Assembly (NCBI GenBank): GCA_045837725.1
Contig: JBEWZL010000108.1
Coordinates: 60,151-124,150 of the forward strand
DNA from: Vermamoeba vermiformis
Lineage: Eukaryota; Tubulinea; Echinamoebida
Length of the DNA: 64,000 bases
Reading direction: 5' to 3'
Shown: positions 1 through 11,515 of the stretch, piece after piece
Numbering within the stretch: the first letter of the stretch is position 1
Layout of the letters: each line of letters opens with the position of its first letter
Position numbers and translations under genes: made by a program
The notes under the pieces: model-generated
Database searches by the model: none
The model's input: only the letters and a program-made list of their open reading frames with translations
What the model was told of the DNA's origin: nothing

Positions 1-139
1 TAAGAATGGTATTGATCGCTACTGAGACGATGAAAATTGATTTAACAGATCAGACGAACTATCTACATTATGTCACGCATTTATTGCCAATTATATTAAA
101 TTAATTTATTGCGCTATAATTTAACTCGTATTATTTCAG

Positions 140-1829
140 GGCGATTGCTATTTTTCGCTGCTTGCCCAAGAGACGAAGAAAATTATTGCCTCGTTTCTGT
201 CTGACAGATCGCGACGAATGATGCGAACAACGAGCACTGAATGGTTCAATATAATTAATTACGACGATTTTACTATTTATTTTGCAAGACCATCAACGAT
301 TCCGGATCTTGTCAAAACTTTCTTTCACGCTACTCCAAACCAATAGGATTGCGCTTTGAAAAAACAATATCAATTGATAATAGCTATTTATTACTCGCAT
401 CATTGACCAATTTGACGAGCTTAGAAGTCGAGCCAGGCAGTTATTCGATTTTGAAAAGATCCAACAGCCTTTCAGCTCAGCATACAGGTCACTTCACTGC
501 ATTAACAAAGCTTCAAAAATTCAATTTGTGCAGCGCGGAAGTTGCTCCGTACATCCAACACTTCCCAAAATTAACTTGCTTGAAGATCTGTGTCAGCAAT
601 ACTACACACACCAAACCGTTCAACTACTACATGTACTCGCCAGAAGACCTTAAAATCCTTTCTAAATTAGGAAATCACGTGGACCTCAGATCGTTGGATA
701 TCAGCGACAATGACGCATTGTTAGAGATTGACCCCGAAGCGATAGCGAAAATGTCAAAAGTGTCAAAAGTGTCATTTTCTTGTGCAAGTTACGGTGGCAA
801 CTTTCCATTCAACAAATAACCTAATTTGGAATCGCTGACAGTTCGAGCAAGCCAGTTCGATGATTTTTCAGTGCACACAAAGTTGACGCATCTCAAAATT
901 GAATCATTAACTTTTTTTGGAATACCGCCAAACACTTACAACATACCAAATCAGCTCGCAGCATTGCAAAATTTAAGACTTTTAGACCTCCAAGTGTCCA
1001 TGGCAGAAGAAGAGCTTGGCTTTTTAAGCAAATTGACGAACTTGGAAAATCTTCGTTTGGCTGCAATAACTTGGACTTCCGGTCGGTATTTGCAGCTCAT
1101 AAATTCCTCGAATTTGACAGCACTGCGTTTATTTGCAACTGTTACAGTGAAAGACCCCGAATACATTTCGCACTTGACCAGCTTGCAACAACTTATGTAT
1201 TTTCAAAAGGGCTCTTCAGCAGCCTTCACGAAAGCTCCGTTCAAATTGACCAACGTCACGGAATTAACAGTGGGTGATATCTCCATATCGGAGATTTGTC
1301 CGAACCTCAAAACATTGACAGTACATTACTCTGAACAGCTGGCACATGACACCTTAGCATCACTTGTGCATTTAGAGAATTTGACGCTACCACTGATTGA
1401 TAATTCAGTGCTGCAAGTCATTTCTCAGCTCACTCACTTGACACATCTGAGTGCCTGGATCAGCACTGACTCCGTTCAATACGATTTTTCAGCACTTCAA
1501 CGGCTAACAGGATTAATAAACTTGCGTCTATCCGATAGAAAACCATATCACACGAGCTACGAGCAATTATTGCAAGTTATTCGCACATTGACAAATTTAG
1601 AGGATTTAGAGGTAAATTCTTGCAAAAACTTGATCCCGAACTTGGAAAATTTGCCGAGACTCAAATCTCTCGCGATTCGTGCACCTGATATAGAATACAT
1701 TGCGAGACTCCACCATCAAAGTTGACAAACCTACAAGTACTTCAATTAGCCGCAATGTCTTTTGGACCAGGCGCAGCGTTTACAAAAGAACAACTGAATC
1801 TGCCGTACTTGTACAGTTACATTAATTAA
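140..1829 (+). pseudogene. F-box/LRR protein, disabled copy
   Basis: After an acceptor (TTATTTCAG, ending at 139) an exon opens with an F-box-like stretch (LLAQETKKIIASFLSD, then RRMMRTTSTEWFNII) and runs into about ten irregular leucine-rich repeats of the type LTNLxxLxL. F-box proteins usually recruit substrates to SCF ubiquitin ligases and the LRRs bind the substrate. This copy looks non-functional. The reading frame changes near 345. An in-frame TAA lies at 817-819 in the middle of a repeat (FNK-stop-PNLESL). The frame shifts again near 1715, after which the text LTNLQVLQLA resumes and ends at TAA 1827-1829. No ATG begins the LRR part. Sequencing error could explain one break but hardly three. 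A related broken copy lies at the other end of the window. Confidence 0.7.
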
Positions 1830-1972
1830 GGCCTTATTTTTGGATACAACTCATATAAAATATTTTTATGCACACCTCCGTAATTACATTGCTGCTATTT
1901 TTAATTTCTGTCAGGATCGGATCGAGAAATTGGTGAATAAGAGTTTATAATAAGATATATATGTACATAATC

Positions 1973-3976
1973 TTATCCAAGTTGAACAGGATCGGCAGGA
2001 GCTTCTTCGAATTCCTTCTTGCGCATCAATTTGAACATAACGGGGCGAGGAGGTCTGAAAATTCCAACAGGCTGTTGTTGCGGGAAGAAGTCGCGAGCCT
2101 TTCCAGGTGATTCAGCGTTGTAGTACTCGAAGAAGAGATATAAGAACGTTTTAACGGTGATGCTCACGAGATTTCGGCCAGTACACGGATGCTGACCAAC
2201 TCCGAACGCGATCTGGTTTTCGTTGAGAATGCCCTCGGTCTTGAAACGATCAGGGTTGAACTCGTGGACGTTAGTGAAGACGTTAGGATCGTTCATAACT
2301 GTTCCGTAAGCCAAACCAAGCATTGTTCCTAAAAAGGAAATTTATCAATTTTATTTTCAAGCTATGGATCTGATTAAGACGAATAAAAGTACGTACCTTT
2401 CTTAATAAAGAAGCTCTGCTTGCCGTTATCGAGAACGAAATCTTTCTCGGCCTTTCTGAAGGACAAAGCGGCAGCGCACATCCGAACGACTTCTTGAATG
2501 CATCGATCGACGAGGCTTCTCTTGGTTGGGTCTCTGTCGTAGGTCATGAAATTAACAAGCCCTTCCTTAGTCTTATAATGGTGGTTATATTCTTCGGATT
2601 GGCTCTGAAGTTCTTCGAGCTATTACGAAAAACAAATTAGATCCCGGCAAACATCGTGCAGACTAGCATAAGTAATACTTACAATATGCTTGTTTTCAGG
2701 CGAGTAAATAAGAACCAACAACCAGGAGATAGCGGCGAAGTTGTTAGCTGATCCAGCGAAGAAGATCCAAAGAATACGAGTAGCAAGAGAGCCCAAGTCT
2801 AATAGACCAGTTTCTGTTATTCGTTAGCATGACTTAATTATAATACTACGGTTAATACGTACCTTCATTCTTTGAGGCTTCAGTAATTACTTCGAAAAAG
2901 ACCTCTTCGTCGGGTTTTGGACGATCTACGAGTGATTGAATGACTTTCTTCCAGCGTTGCCATTTTCGTTCAATTTCGAATCTGCCAATAGTAAGGTTGT
3001 TGATAATTCTTGTTGGAGAGCCCAAGTTCTCTTCGACATCCAGATCTCGGAACGCGTGGTAGAATTCTTCAAATTGCTCGGCGGAAGTTTCGCCAATAAG
3101 GCATCTAAAATTAAGCGTTAATATATCTTTGTTCGAGTTAATATAGCAGACTTCTACGTACCGGTAAAGGAAATAAATAACCATTTTGTAAACTTGAGGG
3201 AACAGATCGATCTCCATTTCAGTCTTGTTCCAATTAGTGCTGAAGTACTTCTTGACCTCACTACGCATAAGGTCGATGAACCCAACAAACCGATCGGTAG
3301 TAAGACTCTTTCGAAGGAAACCATTGACTTTCGAGTCGGATGTGACCTTCTCGGTCATTTCTTTCGGCATTGAAAGCTTGAAAAAGAACTAAAAAAATAA
3401 TTTTTAGATTTCCTAATTAGGAAATAAGAACAAAATTACTAAACTTACTTCGAATCCTTTGAGAATAGAAGCCGTTTCTTCAGTCAAATGATGATAGGCT
3501 TGAGCAAAGTCAGTGCCAATACAAACGACGACTTCGCCAGCGAATGGAATTTTAGCGCTCACTACTGGTCCTTTGCGATCGCGCAACTTCAACAAGAAGT
3601 CGTTGTGAATGAGGTTCTTGTCCATACGCAGCGGGAAGATCTCCCACAACCAGACACGTGGAACTCGCTGGGCGATGAGGGTATTCTTTCCATTCTTACT
3701 TCTAGATGTCTTAACGACGGATTGAGCAGGCTTGATCTCGCAAGGGACAGTTGTCTTGTTGAGATCAAGATTCGGATCGGATTCTGCAAGTTCATTCTTG
3801 AGGTGGGTATTGTGTGCTCCAGAAGAAGGAGTTGTAGAATCGATATGGAGGGCATTGCCAGCACCAACAGGTGCGTTGTTGTCAGCAGGGGGATCTTGCG
3901 GTCCAAATCCGAGACAACGGTAAATGGCCCGCAAAACATTCCACAAATAAATAAAACCGAGTTGAATTCGGAACAT
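1973..3976 (-). CDS. Cytochrome P450 monooxygenase
   Basis: A haem-thiolate oxygenase of roughly 570-580 residues in six exons. The start ATG is at 3974-3976. The N-terminus has a hydrophobic anchor (FIYLWNVLRAIYRCLGF), so the protein is probably fixed in the ER membrane facing the cytosol. It then has a low-complexity linker unusual for a P450. Visible P450 signatures are the I-helix (FAGSANNFAAISWLL), the ExxR helix (QEVVRM), the PERF-like FNPDRF and the haem-cysteine loop FGVGQHPCTGRNL near the C-terminus. The I-helix has Asn-Asn where the oxygen-activating Asp/Glu-Thr pair is usual, as in the CYP7/CYP8-like group. The chemistry may therefore be isomerase-like or hydroxylation of a sterol or lipid. 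That subfamily link is inference and the substrate is unknown. A hairpin sequence lies about 90 bp upstream of the start. Confidence 0.9.
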
Positions 3977-4062
3977 TTGTTAAGGTGTTGAGTGTCTTTT
4001 GTTGCTTTGAGTTGAATTGAATGAAATTGAAAAGCAAAAAACTTAAATTTATATTTGACGTG

Positions 4063-4094
4063 GTCGTTCATTCCGCAGCGGAAGAATGAACGAC
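4063..4094. promoter_or_regulatory. Near-perfect inverted repeat upstream of the P450
   Basis: The arms GTCGTTCATTC and GAATGAACGAC flank a smaller inner palindrome (TTCCGC-A-GCGGAA). Together they make a 32-bp hairpin-capable element 87-118 bp before the P450 ATG and about 170 bp beyond the 3' end of the SET gene. It is symmetric enough to bind a dimeric transcription factor. A partial echo (CATTCCGCAGC) lies near 4255. A regulatory role is inference from position and symmetry. Confidence 0.45.
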
Positions 4095-4264
4095 AATTAT
4101 TCAGAATTGATTATCAAGAATAGGTATTCAAGAATATACTATTGCCCGATTATTACGTACCATTCTGCTCCAACAGTAAGTAGATTCTGCATCCAGATCG
4201 ACCCGAGAAAATTCGTCTAAGAATGGCTTTGTCGTTGAAAATTATTATTTTATCATTCCGCAGC

Positions 4265-6695
4265 TTAATTATTATTGTTATTATTGCTATTATTCTTGTT
4301 CTGCTTTTGTTCTTCTTCAACGCATCTCTCGCAATGGCAGGTGAACAAGTACGGCAATTTCAATCGTTCTCTTCGCTCTTCTAAAGGCTCATCCAACTCA
4401 ATATACGAAATAAATATTTCATCGCCCTTTTTGATAGGAGTACGGCAATAAACAACGGTGTTTCCTAAAATGGAAAAATGAATCACAAAACAATTCTTTC
4501 GGAACCGAATAACTGCAAAGAATTACCGTGTCTGTCTTTGTTGCGCTTGAAAACTTCGGCGTTAGGTCTAAAGTCCACTATTAATATCAAACATAATATG
4601 AAGGTTATTAGAACGTACCTGCACGAATGGTTCATTGTGCCTTGGATCGAGCACAAAGAAATTCCTTGGCAGTTAGGGAATGAATAGGCATCCTCATCTT
4701 CATCGCCGCTCTTATTTCCTTCTTCTTTTTCCTCGAATTTTTCTTTATCTTCTTCAGCAGCATCCGAATCGTGACTTTCCTCATCTGCATCCAGATCGCG
4801 ATCTCGTCAGATTTTTTGTATTTACGCAATGATTTAATATGACTATACCTTCTCCATCTTCATCGTGGCTCTTGGCCTCTTTCTCTCCGTGATGATGGTG
4901 ATGGTGTCCGTGCTTGTGGTGGTGTCCGTGATGGCCCTCAACATCGTGGTCATGATCGTCTTCGCACTCGTCATCGCCGCACATGTGAGAGTCCATCGCT
5001 TCAAGTTCTGCGTCGTGCTTTTCAATGTCGTCGAGAATTTTCTCGGTAATTGGCTCGGCGATCGATTTTTTGTCCTCGGGCAATTTTTCAATATTGTAGA
5101 AATATTCGGGGACCGGAGACGTGACAATCATTTCAACGCAGTTCATATCTGAAATATTACTATTAGTTTAAATATAATATTAATGAATTTATTGTTTTTT
5201 TCTTACCAATGACACCGCAAAGTCTGCCGTAAAATTCAACGGTGAAAACTAAATTTGAAAAATAAACAAATTAGTATTTGCTAGCCATATAATTATAATC
5301 TATATACTCAATACTATAATATTATGCTATTTGCAAATGCGAATTTAATTACCTTCAGGATATTTGTTGACGTATTCAGCCATCACAATCCTCAACATAT
5401 CGAGATTGCTCGTCAAAATTTCTTTCAAATCGTCTTTCCATTCTGGAAGATTAGGCGCGAATGGAGGTACTAAATTCCACCAATAATCCTATTATTTAAA
5501 ATATTTTGTAAGCCGATCCAGATCTGACGTAAATTTTCGGATCTTGTTTGAAGGATTATACTTACAGTAACAAACATAGCAAATGGCTCGCATGCCTTCT
5601 TAAGATCTCCGCCATTTCGTTCAGCTTCTTGAACGATTTTCGCTAACATTCTACCGGCCAACAAAAATCCATCATTTTGTTCTGGACGATTTAAAAATCA
5701 GAAAAAAGCCAATAATTACTTTAAAATATTATATTATGCTATATCATGCTATAATACCTTCAGAGAACTGTTCGAACAGATGATAAGCGTGTTCTTTGTC
5801 CTTGCCAGGGCACAACACTTTGTGGTACTCGAACATGGCTGTCTCTTCGCATTTCTCGCTAAAATAAATCATAATTAATACAATATCTTATAAATAGTAC
5901 TATATGATGATTATACCTGCAGTACATGGCCTCACATCCGTTAGAACAATGCACGATGTTTGGGACCAAATAATCGTTAATGTTGAACGGAATAGATTTG
6001 AGTTCAGGATTGGCAGGCTTTTGAGGAGGGTTATAGAAACATTCTTCTACGAATGGCAAGGTAGGATTTTTTTCATAACCCGCAAGTAAACGGATCTGAT
6101 CGTTGAACGAAAAATTAGATCTCGCGTGGGATTATATTTCAAAATACTTATAGCAATACCTGATCCTCCAAAGAGCCAATAAAATTATGGCAATAAGAAC
6201 AGACTTGAGTTGACAGCTACACGGATTTAAATTGTTAGATCGCGATCGAGATCTTACCACGAGGTTAATAATTACCTTATTCGTGCAATCTTGAGTGCTC
6301 ACGAGAGGTTTTTCTTGGAAAATAAGTTGGTGTGGCTTAAAATCACGTTCAGCAAAAATGCCTGAATTAAACAGAATCCGTCAATACAGATCAACACAAA
6401 ATTCTTGAATTAAATTCTAAGACTAAAAATCTATTTTATATATTTTATACTAGCTACAATTTTGCGAACTTAATTGGTTAAACAGAGATCTAACGTTGAT
6501 CTCAGTATTGAAAATTATTATCTCCTCCCTAAAAATTCATTTATATTTGCCAATAATATTATTACCTTTTCCAGGACAAACTTTGCTCTTTCCAACCGAA
6601 ACAATGCCTTCCAGTTGCAATTCCTTCAAGATGCGTTTAAAATATTCTTCCTGCTCGTGCAGCGAAGGCTGTTCTAACAAATCACCCTTTGACAT
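4265..6695 (-). CDS. SMYD-type SET/MYND lysine methyltransferase with His-rich insert
   Basis: A predicted protein methyltransferase using S-adenosylmethionine, in about ten exons. The ATG at 6693-6695 opens MSKGDLLEQPSLHEQ. The split SET domain begins in the region reading GIFAERDFKPHQLIF. It is interrupted by a MYND zinc finger (CSYC, later CSNGCEAMYCREKC and the closing HKVLCPG). It resumes with the cofactor motif NHSCRPN, assembled across an intron, then GDEIFISYIE and the post-SET cysteines CHCERC. This order is diagnostic of the SMYD family. Unusual here is an insert between MYND and NHSC, read from exons at about 4680-5146, with long Asp/Glu runs and a block dominated by histidine (GHHGHHHKHGHHHHHH). 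The C-terminus ends in poly-Asn. The substrate could be a histone or another protein and cannot be told from sequence. Confidence 0.88.
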
Positions 6696-6971
6696 ATTAT
6701 TGTGGTATATAATACAATATTTAGCAGCTAATCAAAAAATTACACGCCGCCATGACTTGCCGACAAAGCCCTGGCAAAAGAGATCGGATCACCCGCGCAA
6801 ACACGAACAAAGAAAGAGATGCCATAATTATTTGCATAGGGCAATAAGGTGCTTACTTTAGTTTTAATAATGCCTGAAATGTACATTCTCGTCAAGTATT
6901 GTCGCTTATAACGGTAACTAAAGTTTTTTTGGATTTTTTCATTTGTAACCTAATTATACTAAATTCTAGCA

Positions 6972-8703
6972 ATGGCATCGCCCACAAAAAAGAGAAAATT
7001 ATCGGCGACGAAGAGCGTGGCCGTCGAAGAGCCTCAACAGGACTTGTACGGGCATTACGAGCTCGAACTCAAAACTATACGCGAAGATCTGAAAGATATA
7101 CCACATGAGATCGTAAGGCCTTCAATATTTATCGCAGTATTTAAAATGATAAATTTAAATATCGCGTAGAAAATCGGCGGCAGATTCCGGATGTTACCGT
7201 TGCAACTATCTTAGCTTAATCAGCTAGCGGCTGCCATATAATATTGAATGATGTCTAATATATCGTTAATACGTTTTTAGTTGCTAGAAGCCGTCGCCAG
7301 AATCGCAGAAGAGAATCTTCAAACGATTATCGATATTAATGACGCTTTATTCTATGGTAAGCAATCGATTGCAATGACTTAGCGATAAATATGTCTAATT
7401 TAATTATTTAAGCGGTACAAGATGCCAATGCAGCAAAGAGGAACCTCAAGACCGTTGATCAAACGGATGCTGGCCAAACCAAAAAAGCGGCCAGCAAGGC
7501 TCAAAAGGCCAAAATAGAAGCGCGCGAAATTTCCCCTGAAAAACTACAGAAGAAAATTCAAGATTTGTTCTCGTACAATACTTGGTTCGTCAGTACGTAC
7601 CAACATCCGCTACGATCCATCTTTAACAGCTTGATTCTGCAGCTCCATGTTCATATCATCAGTACAAATATCAAATGAAGGAACGAAAGAATAAGGTAAC
7701 TATCAATTATGTGTTAATCCGTTGGAATAGAGATTCTAATTGACTCGCGAACTAGTTCGTCAAAGTATTCGAGAAGCTTGATCATTGGAAGGAAAAAGCA
7801 CTGCAATACTCGCAGGTTGGAGAACATGCAACTGCGTATATTATTCTTAGAGTATTACATGAAGAAGCGAATTTGGTAAGTTCGATCCAGATTCGAGCCA
7901 AAGTTTTTTTGGTACCAAATATTAATAATAACATAGAATAAATTCGATACTAATGGTGATATGGCACATCTTGATATTGGTGATGATATGGAGCCAAAAG
8001 ACTGGGTTGAAGGTGTAAAAGAAGATCTGGACGATGAATGGAAAGAACTAAGCAACAAAGAACAGACTTATTGCAAAGCCAAGCTTAAAATGTATACTAT
8101 AATATTCATATTAATCAGTAGTACTAACAAGATAACTTCGTTATAGGTACGAAGCGGAAAAACCGGTCGAAACTAACAACGCTTCAATTATCGCCAAGTA
8201 CCCGTTGAACTCGCAACAAGTGAGGAAAGAATTTAGCCTATATTATGAACGCGGAGTATTTTACATCGGTAGATTCAAGCTCACTTCCACTTCCAAGGTA
8301 CATCCACTCAGATGGCATAAAAAAAATTTGAAATTCCGAACTATCGTATCAAACTAAGTTCGCAATAATCTCCATATACTAATGTATATTTTAGACGACT
8401 GAAAAAGGCGTTCTGTACGAGATCCGTGGTCAAGTGGATGCGATGTCCATGGGCTTTTACACGTTGACGGTGACCTTCGACGATAAGGAATTACATGATT
8501 ATACGTGCTCTTGTCCAGTAGGAAGCACAATTCGCAGCTGTTGCAAACATACTTCAGCATTTATGGCTCAGATCGCTAAAGAAAAAGAACAGCTGATCCA
8601 AAATTCTCCGGCAAAGCCAGCTGATGCCTCAAAAACGCAAAAATCTAATGCTAAGACTACCAAGCGAAGCTCTTCGAAAAAAGTCATCGTTATCGATGAA
8701 TAA
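6972..8703 (+). CDS. SWIM zinc-finger nuclear protein, copy 1
   Basis: A multi-exon gene encoding about 390 residues. It begins MASPTKKRKLSATK, whose KKRKL is a likely nuclear localisation signal. The middle is helical and acidic. The C-terminal third holds a SWIM-type zinc finger (CSCPVG, about eight residues, then CKH), a fold seen in MULE transposases, MEKK1 and some DNA-binding proteins. The basic, Ser/Lys-rich tail ends SSKKVIVIDE. The family name beyond SWIM is not recognised. One intron begins GTACGTACC near 7597 and is spliced so that the text reads NTWFVTPCSYHQ. The next gene downstream is a diverged tandem paralogue with the same layout. Only 276 bp separate this start from the divergent SET gene, so the two may share a promoter region. 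Confidence 0.8.
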
Positions 8704-8781
8704 GGATCACATTTCTGGTCAAGCTAAATTTCAGATCGATTTTTTTGTTCAATTTATTTATCTTGTATATTAAACAACATA

Positions 8782-10636
8782 ATGAGCCGAAGGCCTAATA
8801 AAAAGAGAAAATTAAGCGATGCCTCTTCTGAGGCTACTTCAACATCGTCTGAAGAATACAGCTTCACGCCCTTCAGCATGCGTACCATTCAAGCAGATCT
8901 CGAAGCAATTCCTCATGATATTGTAAGTAATCGCGTAATAATAATTAAATCGATAAACCACTATTTTATTGCATATAGTACGAATATATCACATTTTACT
9001 TAATTTTTTATTTTTAGCTGATCAGATCCATCATCCACAGCAGTAGAACTGATGTGAAATTCCTCGGGTCACTTAATTCCATCGAGAAAGGTACCTAAAC
9101 CTGTAATAACATTCTTAATATTATCATAATTAAACCAAGTACCTTTTCCTTTTAGTGATGCATCCGTCAAAGAACGACGAAGAAGAGACCTATGATGATG
9201 ATTTCATCGAGAATACGAAACCGAATGCATATGAATATCGTCAATACAGCCCGATGAAGATCCACAAGTACGTCAATGAGCTGTTCCATAATTACAAATG
9301 GCTACCACGTAAGCACTTTGCGGAAATTTTTATCAATTTTAATTACTGTAAATTACAATTATTTAATATATGGTTATTAGCAAGCGAGCCCGCCATGTGG
9401 AACGACTGGATCCCTGAAAAAGATCATCGCGAAAGTACTGTAAGCATAATTTATTCTATATGTAATATTTAGTAAGTTTCGCACAAGGGAGGGGTTCATG
9501 AGGGAGCGCCCGAGCCCTGGCGAGGAGAAATCCTCCCGAGAAAAACGCTTCTCCCGGGGAAAAAGAGGGAAACAACAAGGAGCCGAAAAAAAAAGGTTTT
9601 TACCACGTGAAGCCAAAAAAAGAAAAAACCGACGCGGGAAGCCCTTGCGTTACGTGTTCAAGACCGATCTTCAAAGAGATTCACCACGCATGTGGATTTT
9701 TTCTCTCCCTAGGGAGAGAAACAGCTGCTTTCCTCCCGTTTTGTAAATAAAGGAAAGTTCATTTCCGACAATACGTGAGCAGAAACCTAATATGCACCAC
9801 TAAATACTATTTTTGGCAGTACAACTCGTTCATTCGATTGTTGAATCGATTGCTTAAGAAAGCAAAACATCTCTCTGCTGCTGGTGAGAACGCTAGTGCA
9901 TATATTATTCTTAGCGTACTAGACGATGTAGCTACTCCGGTAAGCATTATCTAATACGCCGGCTGCGAAACGTGTCCCAGATCCAAAATTCTGAGAATTT
10001 TTTTTCAGAGCAGATTTGACGCCAACGGAGATCTGAGCATTGATGAAGACGACGAAGATGCCGAAGAGCTAGATATTGATATTACACCCGAAGAGTTTTT
10101 AGAAGACCTCGAAACAACTCTTGACGACGTGACTGACAAATTGTCGGATGCAGAGATGAAATATTGCGAGCAGAAACTGAAATGGTGCGTAAGTTTAAGT
10201 GTTAATAAAATATCTAATATATATAATAGGTATCAACCTAATGAGAAGAATAACAAACAGGCAATTAAAGCCTTTCCGCTGACCGCAGATCAAGTCGAAT
10301 CCATGTTCGATTCTCGGTCTTTCGGTAGAGCCGAATATTATATCGGTAAATTCCATAAAATCGGTTCAATAATACAAGTAAGTCTCGTAAATTCCTATTA
10401 TTGAGGCTAAAACTAATTTTTGGATCAAGACGAAGAACAAGCAGAAAGTCTACGAGATCCACGCGCGAGTTGACGCAGTATCAATGTCCGGAGAATACTA
10501 CCAGACTATTATATTTGACTCTAAGAGAATTATCGACTGTAATTGCTCGTGTCCTGTTGGCTACAGGTGCAAACATCTTGCTGCACTAATGTTGCAGATC
10601 TGCGGCCAACGCAAGAAAAAGCAACAGCAAGCCTAG
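8782..10636 (+). CDS. SWIM zinc-finger nuclear protein, copy 2
   Basis: This is a paralogue of the preceding gene, starting 78 bp after its stop. Matching landmarks appear in the same order: N-terminal KKRKL; TIQADLEAIPHDI against TIREDLKDIPHEI in copy 1; ASAYIILSVLDD against ATAYIILRVLHE; an acidic central segment; and a C-terminal SWIM finger (CNCSCPVGYRCKHLAALM). The spacing within this finger is shorter than in copy 1. The C-terminal basic tail is also shortened, ending KKKQQQA. One intron (about 9439-9818) is several times longer than its neighbours because it contains a GC-rich insertion. Function is unknown; nuclear location is inferred from the NLS and the finger. The stop is TAG at 10634-10636. 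Confidence 0.78.
9478..9800. repeat. GC-rich insertion inside an intron, possible small mobile element
   Basis: This block of roughly 300 bp differs sharply from the AT-rich introns around it. It has runs such as GGGAGCGCCCGAGCCC, purine tracts, several short inverted repeats based on CTCCCGAG/CTCCCGGGG, and a perfect 20-bp palindrome at 9701-9720. A string resembling an RNA polymerase III B box (GTTCAAGACC, near 9657) and an AATAAA also occur. No open frame looks like a real protein. A MITE- or SINE-like insertion is the best guess. No second copy is visible in this window and target-site duplications are not clear. Confidence 0.4.
9701..9720. repeat. Perfect 20-bp palindrome
   Basis: TTCTCTCCCTAGGGAGAGAA equals its own reverse complement. 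It lies within the GC-rich intronic insertion of the second SWIM gene. Confidence 0.9.
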
Positions 10637-11515
10637 GTTGTTATACTATCAATTTACTCATATGTAGCGATATCTTGTTAGCGAGAAGGACCTCAACCTT
10701 AAAATTTCAGCTCAGATCACCGACCCAAAGTTTTTTTGTAAATAGTTTACTACAGCATTGTTTTAGAATTATAATTTCAATTGAAATCAAAATAAAAAAT
10801 GAAAATTGAGCGAATTAATCGATACACTGTACGCTCAAATGTCCCGTATTTGAAGGGGCAGAGCGAGAATACCATGCATCGAAATACCAGCAGCGATACA
10901 GTAAGGGGGAAAAGATAAAAAGAAAGAAGGAAAGAGCCCAAAAAGCAAAAAAAAATCCAAAGACAGGCAAAGTAATGTATTGTGTGGGACAAATTTTAAA
11001 AAGAACCCGGGCGACCCTTTTAAAATTGCCGTAAATCACGAGAGATGTACCGATATTTCCGTATGGACTCGACTGCTGTTATAAGTATACCTTAAGTTCA
11101 AGCAAGTTAATGTCCGCTGCAGTTTGGTACACCAAGCTCGTACGAAAATTGCTTTTCAGACAAAAATGATGCGGCTTCAGTTTGAAGCTCCGAAGAAATG
11201 CAACCAAAACGGTTGTCTGATGTGACATACCGAAAATAACGCTAAACAGTTCAAAGAATAGCCTCAAACGTACGTTAGATTCTAAATTCACATCCGCCTT
11301 CGAATTTTTTTTTTTCGAAAAAGGTCGAAAATCTGTCATGGTACTGAGTAGTATTTATACATAGACTGATTTCTCTTGGAGTTTAGCGCTAAAACTTCGT
11401 TGCGTAAGTGCGGAGTTCCATAAATAAAATTGACCAATCAGAGCGACGCTAACATTAAAAAACGGAACCAAAGCCGACAATTTCAATTTTAATTTACTAG
11501 ACAACTAATACCAAA
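10637..11515. other. Intergenic region, no gene recognised
   Basis: It is AT-rich with short ORFs only and no domain or splice pattern that I can support. The last 200 bp are likely the promoter of the small gene starting at 11516, because a CCAAT box lies at 11434-11438. Confidence 0.5.
11434..11438 (+). promoter_or_regulatory. CCAAT box upstream of small orphan gene
   Basis: The context TGACCAATCAGAGCG closely matches the CCAAT element of the ribosomal protein S19 promoter in this window (GACCAATCAGAG). It lies about 80 bp before the ATG at 11516. CCAAT boxes of this form are bound by NF-Y in eukaryotes; its use here is inference. Confidence 0.5.

Noticed and set aside
4865-5152. Plus-strand ORF rich in Val/Met that looks like a membrane protein
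   Set aside because: It is the antisense of the His-rich block of the SET methyltransferase; hydrophobicity arises from complementary His/Asp codons.
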